From: Hyalangium gracile
GTDB taxonomy: Bacteria; Myxococcota; Myxococcia; Myxococcales; Myxococcaceae
Direction: 5' to 3'
Length of the DNA: 64,000 bases
Assembly: GCF_020103725.1 (NCBI RefSeq)
Contig: NZ_JAHXBG010000033.1
Location: 55,251-119,250 of the forward strand
Shown here: positions 35,079 to 45,185 of the stretch, one piece after another
Numbering within the stretch: position 1 is the stretch's first letter
Layout of the letters: each line of letters begins with the position of its first letter
Program-made: the position numbers and the translations under genes
The notes under the pieces: generated by a model
The model's input: only the letters and a program-made list of their open reading frames with translations
The model's database searches: none
What the model was told of the DNA's origin: nothing

Positions 35079-37355
35079 CAGCACCCTCCCGCCCCGGGGG
35101 CTCCACCGCCAGGGTGAAGTAGAACGTCGTCCCCTCGCCCGGCGTGGACTCCAGCCAGACGTGCCCGTTGTGGCGCTCGATGATGCGCTTGACGATGGTG
35201 AGGCCCGTCCCCGTGCCGCCGCCGTACCTGTCCCTGCCGTGCAGCCGCTTGAAGATGCGGAAGATGGCCTCGTGGTACTCGGGCTTGATGCCGATGCCGT
35301 TGTCCCGCACGTAGTAGGCCACGCGCGCCTCGTCCCCATCCGGCACCGCGCCCAGCTCCACCCACCGCTCCGCCTTGTCGTTGTACTTGAGCGCGTTGGT
35401 GATGAGGTTGGTGAACACCTCGGCCAGCCGCACCCGATCGCACCACGCGGATGGCAGGGGCCGCGGGATGCGCACCTCCACGCGCGCCTCCTCCAGGCGA
35501 GGCTTGAGCAGCTCCAGCACCTGGGCCACCACCTCGTTGACGTTCGTCTCCCGCAGGGACAGCTCCATGCGGCCCACCTGCGCGTAGTGCAGCAGGGAGT
35601 TGATCAGCCCCTCCATGCGCTGGGTGAGCCGGACGACGGTGTCCAGCCGGGCCCGAGGCGTGGGCGGCAGCACCTCCCCCGCCTCGCGCAGCGCCAGCAG
35701 GGTGTAGTTGTGGATGCCGCGCAGCGGCTCCTTCAAGTCGTGGCTGGCCGCGTAGGCGAACGCATCCAGCTCCACGTTGCTGCGCTCCAGCTCCGTGTTG
35801 AGCTTGAGCAGCGCCTCGCTGCGCTGCAGCGCCACGTCGATGATGGACCGGCGCAGCTCGGCGGCGGCCTCCACCTCATAGGGCTTCCACGGCAGCGAGC
35901 GGCCCCGCACCGTCTCCTTCCACAGCTCGAAGGACTTGCGCGGGTGCAGCCGCAGCTGCCCCTCCTCCATCTCCACGGGCTTGGTGGGGTTGCCGCCCCA
36001 GTCCACCGTCTGCACCACCTCCGGGCGGAACCAGAGCACGTAGTTGTTGCGCCCGCGGGACATGGAGGCGGCGATGAGCCCCGAGGCCACGTCCTGGAAG
36101 TCCTTCGCCTCCGGGTACTCGCTGGAGAGCCGATCGGTGACGAACACCTCCTCGTCGTGCCGCGTCCCCAGCCAGGCCAGCAGCCCCGCGAGCTGCTCGT
36201 CGCTCGGGGCGGCCCCCAGCACCGTCGTCTGGCCGTGGAAGTGGAGGGCGGCCCCCTGGGCGTGGACGAGCTCCAGCAGCCCCGGCTCGCTGCCCGTCAG
36301 CCCCGAGATGAAGTCCACCTCGCGCGCCATGCGCTCCACCAGCGCCGCGTGGACGGACATGGAGCGGATGCGCTGATCATAGTCCTCGCGGCCCTCCTTG
36401 CCGGGCAGCAGGCTGGACAGCACCTCGCCGATGAACTCGCACGCGGTGCGGACCTCATACGGGACGTACCGGGTGCCGGAGACGTGCGTGCAGGAGATGA
36501 GCCCCAGAGCTGGTCCTCGCGCATCAGCGAGACGCTCATGGAGGCGCGCGCCCCCATGTTCCGCAGGTACTCCAGGTGGATGGGAGACACGCTGCGCAGC
36601 ACCGCGAAGGACATGTCCAGCGGCCCCTCGGCCTCCGTCTCGGGCAGGGCCAGCATGCGCGCGGGCGCATAGTCGACGGTGGGGATGATGCGCAGCCGGT
36701 TGAGTCGGTACAGCTCGCGCGCCTGCTTGGGGATGTCCGAGGATGGGAAGTGCAGCCCCAGGTACGGCTCGGCCCGGACGTCGCGCGCCTCGGCGATGAC
36801 CGTGCCGTTCCACTCCGCGTCGAAGCGGTAGATGACGACGCGGTCGAACCCCGTCATCCGGCGCACTTCCTGGACCGCGGCGTCGCACAGCTCCTGGAGA
36901 TCCCTCGCGTCCCGCAGCCGGGACAGGGCCTCGCGCACCACGTGGTAGAAGCTGAGGAAGGGCACCGACTCCCGCTCGGAGGAGGGCTCCAGCTCGAGGA
37001 TGAGCTTGCCCAGGTGGCGGTGCGCGATGCCGTCGAAGAAGCGCTCCGTGCCGTCCACCCGCCAGGCCACCTTCAGGGGGCTGAGCTGCCGGGGCCGCTC
37101 GCTGAGCAGGCTCGCCTCCAGCCGCTCCCGCACGGACGGCTCGACGAGCTGTCCCAGCCTGGAGCCCAGTAGCTGCCCGGCGGGGACGCCCAGCAGCGCC
37201 GGCGCGTTCTCGCTCACGTGCGTGACGGTGAGGTCCGGCTCCCGCAGCACCAGCAGCACCCCATGCGACTGCACGGCTCCGGGGATGTGAATGGGCTCCT
37301 TGTCGCAGTTGGTGAGGTCCACCACCTGCCCCACCCGAGCGGCATCCGTCTTCAC
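35071..37355 (-). pseudogene. Bacteriophytochrome histidine kinase interrupted by a frameshift
   Basis: The N-terminal part (from 37355) has the biliverdin-ligating Cys17 in VDLTNCDKEPIHIPG, a PAS domain, and a GAF domain with FPSSDIPKQARELYRLNRLR. At the four-G run 36502-36505 the frame is lost after LMREDQLWG. Sequence continues one base out of register with LISCTHVSGTRYVPYEVRTA, then the PHY domain, HisKA (AASHDLKEPLRGI) and HATPase (GTGLTIVKRI). One inserted G would restore a protein of about 760 residues. As read, translation ends at 36297 after 352 residues without PHY or kinase. Whether this is real decay or a homopolymer error cannot be told here. Confidence 0.85.
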
Positions 37356-37800
37356 CCCAGCGCCTCCTTCTCCGGCGTTCCCGCCAGTGAAGGAGGTAGG
37401 CCGTGCCCGTTGCAGATCAAAAGATGCGAGCCACCCGCCCGCGAGAGGGTCGCGTGCGGCTAATGCCCTGCTCCCAAGAAAACTTCAGGAGGCATGAGTA
37501 ATCAGCAGAGTCACACCCTGCCCGCGGGTGGCTCACACAATCGAGCCGCTCTGTCAGCTAGCGCTCGAATGCCCGCCCGCCGGCGCTGCTTCACGAGGCA
37601 TGCATGCGCGGCGCACGAGCCCCAGGACTCCGCGGAGAACACGGGCCCACATCTTGGGGACGCAGGTCGCGGGCCCCTCGTCTCGGCGCGGGTCCCCCCG
37701 TCCTGACGGGTCCTCCCGCGCCGGCCGTCCCGCTCTCACTCGGCACACGGCTCCCTTCACTCAAACCGTTCCAGGGGACCCCTCGCCGGCGCGTTCTGGG

Positions 37801-37829
37801 CCAACTGGTAGGGTTGTAGGACCAGTTGG
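37801..37829 (+). repeat. Dispersed palindromic repeat, copy D (divergent)
   Basis: Arms CCAACTGGT and ACCAGTTGG, 9 bp and perfect, surround an 11-nt loop AGGGTTGTAGG. The loop differs from other copies but has the same length, and the outer CCA/TGG pair is a compensated change. It lies in a gene-poor stretch (37356-38108, 753 bases) in which I see no convincing gene. Confidence 0.7.
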
Positions 37830-37956
37830 TTCGAGCTGTCGCCCCTCGGCGCGCTCGGGACGAACGGGTGCGACGGCACGGCAGGGCCACAGTGGGCCCA
37901 GACCCATCGATTCGACGCCCTCACGGATATGTCGCAGAATTTGGAAGAGACTCCGT

Positions 37957-38011
37957 CATGGGGGCTCCAGTTGCGCTGGGGTGGAGCCGCCATGGGCTCC
38001 AGTTGCGCCGG
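37957..38011 (+). repeat. Two-copy direct repeat
   Basis: CATGGGGGCTCCAGTTGCGC at 37957 and CATGGGCTCCAGTTGCGC at 37991 are near-identical 18-20 bp units 34 bases apart, separated by a GGAGCCGC-type spacer. They could be protein-binding sites or slippage debris; no gene covers them. Confidence 0.55.
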
Positions 38012-38108
38012 AGTAGCCCCGACCGTGGCACCGGAGAAAGTCCCACAGAACGCACGAAGCCTGCCCGCCCAAGGCCACTGGCGAGAGTCGGCGGCCCCGT
38101 TCGCGTTC

Positions 38109-38954
38109 CTACTCCTTCGACTCCGCGTAGAGTACGAACCCGTCAACGGGCAATGGTGCGTGGGGGATTAGCGTCCGCACCATGAAGAGGTTGTCGCAGT
38201 GCTCGGCATTCGGACCGCCGAAAACAGTCTTGAAGGCCGGTTCCACACACCAATCCGGATCAAGGAACAGGCCGGTGTCGCCTGCCCCCGCGAACTTGCG
38301 GATGACGTGTGCGGGATGAAATGTCCACACGTCATAGTGGCCGGGCCGACCTTCCGTGGGTTCAACCTCGGCGCCAATATCGCGGAGCCACCTCGCCAAG
38401 TCGGGGTCCTCCGTCTGAAGGCTCCCCTTGGAGGAATCCATCACCTTCACCCGTGCCTCTGGTCTGGTTGCCTCGGCCCATGCAGCCACGTCCGAGGGAT
38501 CGATGATGCGAAAGCGCGGCTCCACGCGATCCATCGGCGGGTCTCCGTTCCAGTATTCTCCCGGCTCGTGCGACACGTACCCTGAAAGCTCCACGCGCCC
38601 ACTCGCGTCCGCCTCCATCAATAATCCTGAGCTGCTGTCGTGGATGTTGTACTGGAAGGCAGAGGCACCCACCCGTTCGGCGAGGCGTGCGAGAAGCGGC
38701 GGGCTTCCCTGCATCAGCAATTCAAAGGGGGCGGTGCGGATGGCAGTCCATCCCGGGGCTCCACGAAAACCGGCGATCCCCCAACGGCGAACCTCGTCAC
38801 CCTTTCCGTATTGCATGGGCTCGCGATGGTCGGTCTTGCGCGGTCTCGGGGTCACGAGTTGCCGCCCATTTTCCACCACCAAGCGGGCAAGTTCTCTTTT
38901 AACCCGGCCCACATCCCCACACTGAATAAAGGCCGCGTTCATCCAAGTTCCCAT
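38109..38954 (-). CDS. Hypothetical protein in an accessory stretch
   Basis: A 281-residue soluble protein without signal peptide (MGTWMNAAFIQCGDVGRVKREL at the N terminus; DVWTFHPAHVIRKFAG near the C terminus). G+C is visibly lower than in its neighbours, suggesting recent acquisition. The single-gene setting beside an Imm1-like gene and repeats fits polymorphic-toxin immunity or effector islands, but no family is recognised. A start at M5 is also possible. Confidence 0.65.
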   Translation of the reverse strand: MGTWMNAAFIQCGDVGRVKRELARLVVENGRQLVTPRPRKTDHREPMQYGKGDEVRRWGIAGFRGAPGWTAIRTAPFELLMQGSPPLLARLAERVGASAFQYNIHDSSSGLLMEADASGRVELSGYVSHEPGEYWNGDPPMDRVEPRFRIIDPSDVAAWAEATRPEARVKVMDSSKGSLQTEDPDLARWLRDIGAEVEPTEGRPGHYDVWTFHPAHVIRKFAGAGDTGLFLDPDWCVEPAFKTVFGGPNAEHCDNLFMVRTLIPHAPLPVDGFVLYAESKE

Positions 38955-39198
38955 GAGGCCGGAACCTACTCCAGAGGTCGCCCCGGGCGTCTCGGTGGTG
39001 TTTGATTGGATCGAGAGGAATCGCAGCCGCGTATAGCGGTGCGTTGCAGCTGCGGCGGCGGTTCCGGGGGTTCGAGGAGCGAGGACGCGTGAGTCGGTGG
39101 TTCGAGGGAGAGCGCTCCTCAGGCACGAAGAGCTGACGGTCTACAGTCCGGAGACGCCTACGGGTACGGTCGTGAGGCTCGAATGATGGGAGGTACCA

Positions 39199-39594
39199 AT
39201 GTCCATCGTGGAACGGCTCTCCGTTGATGGTAAGGAAGTCTCCGACTCACCTGAGTGGGACGAGCTCGAAGAAGCCATCACCGAGGTCGAGAGTGGCGGC
39301 GCATCAACGCTAGGCCTCTTCTCCGCGGATGATGCGTTTGCAGCGGCGGCAGCGGTCCCGGGATTGGGCTTCTTCCTGACCGTCCGCGAAGAGGACGACG
39401 TGATGGAGATGCAGCTCGTGCAGCCCGAGCGCGGAGATGACCTCGTGGAGGCGACCATCGCTGGCAACAGCGAGCGACATCCGCGCTTCGCCTTCGTTCA
39501 CCGAGATCTCGCCATCGAAGCGCTTCGGGAGTTTCACGCCAGCGGCAAAAGGAAGAGCAGCCTGACCTGGATGGCCCCGGGGGATATCTCGTAG
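39199..39594 (+). CDS. Imm1-like immunity protein
   Basis: A 131-residue acidic protein preceded by GGGAGG. The layout is a leading strand, a helix with WDELEEAITEVES, LGFFLTV, and a final helix EALREFHASGKRKSSLTW. This resembles Imm1 proteins, which neutralise polymorphic toxins, many of them deaminases. The cognate toxin is not present as an intact gene. Two short open frames just upstream, ending at 39136 and 39186, could be remnants of one. The family call is tentative. Confidence 0.5.
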   Translation: MSIVERLSVDGKEVSDSPEWDELEEAITEVESGGASTLGLFSADDAFAAAAAVPGLGFFLTVREEDDVMEMQLVQPERGDDLVEATIAGNSERHPRFAFVHRDLAIEALREFHASGKRKSSLTWMAPGDIS

Positions 39595-39644
39595 CGCTAC
39601 CTTCAGGGGCGCTGAAGCCCCCCTCCCCGGGGCTCGAGGAAGCC

Positions 39645-42110
39645 TCAGGGCTCCTTCACCGCCACGGGGGCGGTGCCGTGCTTGCGGCGCCAGCGCTCCA
39701 CCATCAGCAGCAGGGCCGGGAAACCCAGCAGGACGATGAGGACGTTCACCCCGAAGCCCAGGTTGGCCACGTTGCCGATGGAGTTCAGCCCCGGGTGCCG
39801 GGCGATGGCCAGCGACAGGAAACCGATGGCGCTCGTCAGCAGGCCGCCAAGGATGGCGCGCCCCGTCTCCGCGTACACGGAGATGAAGTCGCTGTCCGGC
39901 TCGGACAGGCGCTGGATGAGGTGCACGCCCGCATCCACCGTGGTGCCCACCAGCACCGGCAGCACCACCAGGTTCAGGTAGTTGAACTCGATGCCCAGCA
40001 CCCCCATCAGCCCCACCAGCCCGGCGATGGACAGCAGCGTGGGCAGCATGCAGATGAGCGCCGTGCGCAGCCGCCCCAGCGTCACCCACATGGCCGCCAG
40101 CACCGAGAGCACCGCCGCCGCGAGGATGCGCGGCCCCTCCTGGGAGACCATCTCCAGGATGTCCGCGATGATGAGCGCCTCGCCCGCCGCCGACACCTGC
40201 GAGCCGTCCGACAGCTTCATCCCGCGCACCTCCTTGGCGAAGCGCCGCGTGCCCGCCCCGTCCGCCAGGTTGATGGCCGCGTACACCAGCACCACGCCGC
40301 CGGCGTCCTTCTGTCCCTCCAGGCCCTCGAACTCGCGCCGGATGTTCTCTGGCAGCTGCTCGCGCTGGAAGGGCTCGGCCCGCGTCATCCTCAGGGCGCG
40401 CGCGAAGTTGGCGCGGACGTCCTCCGGCAGCCGCTCCGCGTCCAGCTTCTCCAGCCGCTCGCGGATGGAGTTCAGGATGGTGCGCTTCTCCTCCTGCTGC
40501 TTGGGCACCAGGTCCACCAGCGCGCCGACGAAGTCGATGGTCGTGTCCTTGCCGCGCTCCTTCTTGCGCTCCTCCAGCTTCTGCACCACCTCGCGCTCCA
40601 TCTCCTGCGAGTCGGTGAGCACCACCACCGGCGTCTGCGAGTACCCGAGGATCTTGTTCACGCGCAGGTCCAGCTGGACGGAGGCCAGGCTCTTGTCCTC
40701 CATCTTGGACATGTCGTAGTTGAAGCCGATGCGGCCCGACTGGCTGATGAGCACCACCAGCGCCACGGCGATGACGCCGCCCACCACGCGGTAGCTGCGC
40801 GGCAGCCACCGAGCCATCGCCGCCAGCGGCCCGGCCGAGGCCGCGTGCTCGCGCGGCGTCCAGCCCCAGCGCGAGGCCAGCCCCAGCAGCGCCGGCAGGA
40901 TGAGCACGTACGAGAACACGCTCACCAGCATGCCCACCGCCGCGATGATGCCGAACTCGTGGAAGGCGGCGAACTCGGAGATGGAGAGGCTCAGGAAGGT
41001 GAGCGCCGCCACCAGCGCCGCGATGAAGGCCGAGAAGCCCGTGTGGCGGAACGTCTCGCGCACCGCATCGTTGGAGGCATGCCCCTCGGCCCGCAGCGTG
41101 GTGTAGCGCCCCAGCAGGTGGATGCCGTGCTCCACGCCCAGGCCTCCCAGCACCGCGCCCAGGAAGCCCGTCAGGAGGTTCACCTTCCCGTAGAAGGCGC
41201 CCACGAAGCCATACGTCCACGACAGGCCCGCCAGCACCGGCAGCATCGTGAAGGCCACGCTCCAGCCGCTGCGGAAGTGGAACACCAGGTAGAGCACGAG
41301 CAGCACCATCGCGATGCTCGAGGCGCGCGCCAGGTCCGTGGTGATGACGTCCTGGTGGTCGATCTTCTTCTTGAAGGTGCCGGAGATCTCCGTGCGGAAG
41401 CCCGGCCCGTACTTGGACAGGTCCTCCTTCGTCAGGAAGTCCTGCACCTGCCCCACCACCTGCTTGGCGTAGTTCAGGTCGGCGCTGCTGCCCTTGGGCT
41501 TGAGCATCAGCAGCACCATGCGCTCCTGGGGATCCACGTAGTAGATGTCCTCGCCCGAGGCCAGGCGCTGCTGGGCACCGCCGGTGTACTTCTTCTCGAT
41601 GTCGCTGAAGTCCACCGGGGGCGGCGGCGTGTCCTCCAGCCGGACGACCAGCGGGTTGGCCTGCTCCTTCTCCCAGGTGATGCGCGCCTCGAGCCGGTCC
41701 TGGAGCGCCTTCAGGTCCGGCACGTCCACGTAATAGAGGGCGTGCTCCTCGAAGAAGGCGCGCGGCCGCTGGTAGTGGACGTAGCGGATCTCCGAGAGCT
41801 GGGCGAACCGGGGCGCCATGTCGTCGGCGAACCGCTTGAGCGTCTCCGTCTCCGCCCCCATGCCGATGACGACGACGTAGCCCTGGCCGCCGAAGCGCTT
41901 GCGCAGCTTGTCCAGGTCCTGGACGCTGGGGAACGACTTGGGCAACAGCCCCACCAGGTCCGCGTTGAGCGTGAGCGAGCCGGCGAACCAGGTGCCCAGC
42001 GCCGTCATCACCGCGGCCAGGAGCAGCGCCTGCCAGGGCCTGCGATGCGTGAGCGCGGCCAGCGCCCCCATCATCCGCTCCAACCGCGACGACAGGCTCT
42101 TGTCACTCAT
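39645..42110 (-). CDS. RND/MMPL-family lipid or hydrophobe transporter
   Basis: An 821-residue protein with the HAE3/MMPL layout: one N-terminal membrane helix, a large periplasmic loop (about 55-270), five helices, a second cycle of one helix, loop and five helices. LTGFLGAVLGGLGVEHGIHLLGRY and the corresponding second-half segment LVGTTVDAGVHLIQRL carry the conserved GxxxD/E-H type positions. Homologues such as HpnN and MmpL move hopanoids and complex lipids to the outer membrane. It is divergent from a close paralogue 446 bases away. Confidence 0.88.
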   Translation of the reverse strand: MSDKSLSSRLERMMGALAALTHRRPWQALLLAAVMTALGTWFAGSLTLNADLVGLLPKSFPSVQDLDKLRKRFGGQGYVVVIGMGAETETLKRFADDMAPRFAQLSEIRYVHYQRPRAFFEEHALYYVDVPDLKALQDRLEARITWEKEQANPLVVRLEDTPPPPVDFSDIEKKYTGGAQQRLASGEDIYYVDPQERMVLLMLKPKGSSADLNYAKQVVGQVQDFLTKEDLSKYGPGFRTEISGTFKKKIDHQDVITTDLARASSIAMVLLVLYLVFHFRSGWSVAFTMLPVLAGLSWTYGFVGAFYGKVNLLTGFLGAVLGGLGVEHGIHLLGRYTTLRAEGHASNDAVRETFRHTGFSAFIAALVAALTFLSLSISEFAAFHEFGIIAAVGMLVSVFSYVLILPALLGLASRWGWTPREHAASAGPLAAMARWLPRSYRVVGGVIAVALVVLISQSGRIGFNYDMSKMEDKSLASVQLDLRVNKILGYSQTPVVVLTDSQEMEREVVQKLEERKKERGKDTTIDFVGALVDLVPKQQEEKRTILNSIRERLEKLDAERLPEDVRANFARALRMTRAEPFQREQLPENIRREFEGLEGQKDAGGVVLVYAAINLADGAGTRRFAKEVRGMKLSDGSQVSAAGEALIIADILEMVSQEGPRILAAAVLSVLAAMWVTLGRLRTALICMLPTLLSIAGLVGLMGVLGIEFNYLNLVVLPVLVGTTVDAGVHLIQRLSEPDSDFISVYAETGRAILGGLLTSAIGFLSLAIARHPGLNSIGNVANLGFGVNVLIVLLGFPALLLMVERWRRKHGTAPVAVKEP

Positions 42111-42556
42111 GTGTCCGCTCTGATGTCCAAAGGTCCGCAGAAAAGCGGCCCACCATTGCCAGGGTCGACCCGAGAGTCAACGGATGGGCTGAGCCAGCCA
42201 GGCGGGTGGGGGAGCCCCGGGCCGCTGCCATGCGTGGGCGATATAACCTCACAAGGCCCGCTTTCTTCCTACGGCGAGGCATGCCCCCGTCACCGCCTCA
42301 CGGGAGCCATTAGGGCAACCCGAGCCCAGGGCCTTGATCCGCGACGCACGTGTCGCAGTCCCCGGCGCCCCGGGGGGTACTCGTTCTTTCTCTGGGCAGG
42401 CGGGCAGGCAAGAGGGCCCTGTCCGCGTCGGCGTGGCATGGCCAGTTTGCGGCCCGAGAGATGGGCTCCGCATGCCGCGGACCCGGGAGAGGAAGGCGCT
42501 CGGTTCACCGCGATGCCGGGAGGGCCCGGGCGCGAGGGCCCGGCGCACCCGCGACC

Positions 42557-45079
42557 ATGGCCTCGGACTCGACGACTTCGACTGGATGGAGGGGACGCCT
42601 GGAGCGGGGGCTCGGCCAGCTGGCGGATGCCAACTACCGTCGCCCCTGGCTGGCCCTGACGATCGCCCTTCTCCTGAGCGCGGCCGGCGTCTTCTTCGCG
42701 CGAGGGCTGTCGCTCGACGCCAACCTGGTGAGCCTGCTGCCTCGCTCCTTCCAGAGCGTGGAGGACCTGCGCGAGCTGGAGCAGCGCTTCGGCGGACTGG
42801 GCTGGGTGGTGGTGGTGGGCGAGGGCGGCGACCCCGAGTCGCTGCGGCGCTTCGCCGACGAGCTGGCGCCCAAGCTGGAGGCGCTGCCAGACATCCGCTT
42901 CGTGGAGGTGCGGCGGCCGGGCACCTTCTTCCAGGACCACGCGCTCTACTACCTGTCGCTGGACGACTTGCAGGAGGTGGAGCGACGCCTGGAAGCGCGC
43001 CTCACCTATGAGAAGCAGCGCGCCAACCCGCTCTACGTGCCGCTGGTGGAAGAGGAGCCCCCGTCGCTGGACTTCTCGGACCTGGAGGCGAAGTACGGCG
43101 CGGGCAGCGCGCGCCGTCTGGCCGGCTCGGGCACCGGCGGAGAGTACTACCTGGATCCGGCCGCGCGCCGCGTGGTGCTGCTGGCCAAGCCGGAGGGCAT
43201 CTCCGCGGACCTGGACTTCTCCCGCCGCGTCATCACCGAGGTGGAGAACGTGCTGAAGGCGCAGGACGTGTCGAAGTACGGGCCGGACTTCCGCACCTCC
43301 ATCACCGGCACCTTCCAGAAGAAGCTGGATCAGCAGAAGCAGATCGGCCGGGACATCGCGGTGGCGTCCGCGGTGGCGGGCGTGCTGCTGCTGCTCTACC
43401 TGCTGGTGCACTTCCGCAGCGCGCTGGCGGTGGCGCTGGTGCTGACGCCGGTGGGCATGGGGCTGGCGTGGACCTACGGGCTGGTGGGGCTGGCGTACGG
43501 GCGGGTGAACCTGCTCACCGGCTTCCTGGGAGCCATCCTCGGCGGCCTCGGCATCGAGCACGGCATCCACCTGCTGGGGCGCTACCTGTACCTGCGCGGC
43601 CAGGGCTGGAAGGAGGAGGAGGCCACGCGCGAGTCCTTCACCCACACGGGCAGCGCGGCGCTCATCTCCGCGCTGGTGGCCGCGCTCACCTTCTTCATGC
43701 TGGGCACCTCGCGCTTCCGCGCGTTCCGCGAGTTCGGCGTCATCGCCGGCATCGGCATGCTGCTGATGGTGCTGGCCTACGTGCTGGTGCTGCCGGCGGT
43801 GCTGGGGCTGGCGGCGCGGCTGGGGTGGAGGCCCGGCAAGGCGGCCATGTCCCACCAGCGCTCGCCCATGGGAGCCCTGGTGGTGCGCTGGCGCCGCCCG
43901 CTGATGCTGCTCTCCGCGGCGGTAGTGGCGGGGCTGGTGCTGAACGTCGGCCGCGTGCGCTTCGACTACAACTTCGGCTCGCTGGAGGACCAGCACCTGC
44001 CCTCGTTCGTGATGGACCGGCAGGTGAACCGGCTCATCGGCTACTCGCAGACGCCCCTGGTGGTGCTGACGCACAACGCGGAGGAGGAGGACGCGGTGGT
44101 GCGGGAGCTGCGCGCGCGCAAGGAGCGCCTGGGCGAGCGCTCCACGGTGGACTTCGTCGCGTCCATGGAGACGCTGGTGCCACAGGACCAGGCGCCCAAG
44201 CAGGAGGTGCTGCGGCGGCTCCAGGCGCTGCTGGAGGACGTCCCCGAGGAGCAGCTGGATGCCCGGCAACGCGAGCAGCTCGCCGAGCTGCGGACCCAGG
44301 TGCGCGCGGAGCCCTTCACGCGCGAGCAGCTGCCCGCCTCGGTCCGCCGCCAGTTCCAGGGCCCGCAGGGGGAGAGCGGCTTCGTGCTCGTCTACCCGCG
44401 GGTGAGCCTGGGCGACGGGCAGGCCATCCGGAAGCTGGCGCACGAGGTGCGCGGGGTGACGGGCCTCAACCACGCCCACATCGCCGTGGCCGGCGAGCCC
44501 ATGGTGCTGGCGGACATCCTCGAGATGGTGACGAAGGAGGCGCCGCTCATCCTCATCGGCTCGGTGCTGACGGTGCTGCTGGCCATGTGGCTGACGCTGG
44601 GCAGCCTGCGGCTGGCGATGCTGTGCCTGACACCCACCGTGGTGTCGCTGCTGGTGCTGGTGGGGTTGATGCCGCTGCTGAACGCGGAGTTCAACTACCT
44701 GAACATCCTCGTCATCCCGGTGCTCATCGGCACCACGGTGGACGCGGGGGTGCACCTGCTCACGCAGCTGGTGTCACCGGACAGCGACTTCGTCTCCGTG
44801 TACTCGGAGACGGGGCGCGCCATCTGCGGCGGTCTGCTCACCAGCGCCGTGGGCTTCGGCGCGCTGCTGCTGGCCAACCATCCAGGCCTGTTCTCGGTGG
44901 GCACACTGGCCAACCTGGGCTTCGGGGTGAACCTGCTCGTGATGCTGGTGGCCTTCCCGGCCCTGCTGCTGGTGCTCTCGGAGCGGCGGCGGCGCAAGCG
45001 GCTGCTGCGCCAGCTCCACTCCAAGGACGCGGAGCAGCCTCAGCCGCCTCACCCCACGGACGCAACCCCCGTGGGCTGA
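42557..45079 (+). CDS. RND/MMPL-family transporter, paralogue of the divergent neighbour
   Basis: An 840-residue protein, collinear with the 39645-42110 product: LDANLVSLLPRSFQSVEDL against LNADLVGLLPKSFPSVQDL, LTGFLGAILGGLGIEHGIHLLGRY, and IGTTVDAGVHLLTQL. The head-to-head duplication keeps a shared control region (42111-42556) with no gene. Both probably act as lipid exporters; they may handle different species or work together. Start ATG 42557 is preferred over the longer open frame. Confidence 0.87.
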   Translation: MASDSTTSTGWRGRLERGLGQLADANYRRPWLALTIALLLSAAGVFFARGLSLDANLVSLLPRSFQSVEDLRELEQRFGGLGWVVVVGEGGDPESLRRFADELAPKLEALPDIRFVEVRRPGTFFQDHALYYLSLDDLQEVERRLEARLTYEKQRANPLYVPLVEEEPPSLDFSDLEAKYGAGSARRLAGSGTGGEYYLDPAARRVVLLAKPEGISADLDFSRRVITEVENVLKAQDVSKYGPDFRTSITGTFQKKLDQQKQIGRDIAVASAVAGVLLLLYLLVHFRSALAVALVLTPVGMGLAWTYGLVGLAYGRVNLLTGFLGAILGGLGIEHGIHLLGRYLYLRGQGWKEEEATRESFTHTGSAALISALVAALTFFMLGTSRFRAFREFGVIAGIGMLLMVLAYVLVLPAVLGLAARLGWRPGKAAMSHQRSPMGALVVRWRRPLMLLSAAVVAGLVLNVGRVRFDYNFGSLEDQHLPSFVMDRQVNRLIGYSQTPLVVLTHNAEEEDAVVRELRARKERLGERSTVDFVASMETLVPQDQAPKQEVLRRLQALLEDVPEEQLDARQREQLAELRTQVRAEPFTREQLPASVRRQFQGPQGESGFVLVYPRVSLGDGQAIRKLAHEVRGVTGLNHAHIAVAGEPMVLADILEMVTKEAPLILIGSVLTVLLAMWLTLGSLRLAMLCLTPTVVSLLVLVGLMPLLNAEFNYLNILVIPVLIGTTVDAGVHLLTQLVSPDSDFVSVYSETGRAICGGLLTSAVGFGALLLANHPGLFSVGTLANLGFGVNLLVMLVAFPALLLVLSERRRRKRLLRQLHSKDAEQPQPPHPTDATPVG

Positions 45080-45185
45080 GCAGCCCGAGGAGCGTGCTGC
45101 CCGTCGAGCGGCTCCTGCAAGTCCCGATCCTGCTGTCCAGGTTTCCGACCAGCAGAAGCCTTCCAGACACGAAAGGGAGAACACC

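Noticed and set aside
37494..37706. Plus-strand ORF starting MSNQQSHTLPAGG after AGGAGG
   Set aside because: The Shine-Dalgarno sits only one base from the ATG and the protein lacks any coding character; surrounding region is gene-poor.
42111..42556. Possible gene in the gap between the two MMPL transporters
   Set aside because: Open frames there (for example 42249-42548 minus) are Pro/Arg/Ser-rich with no start signal; treated as a shared promoter region.
39678..42659. 993-codon open frame antisense to the MMPL transporter
   Set aside because: Shadow frame with His/Gln/Arg-rich low-information sequence.
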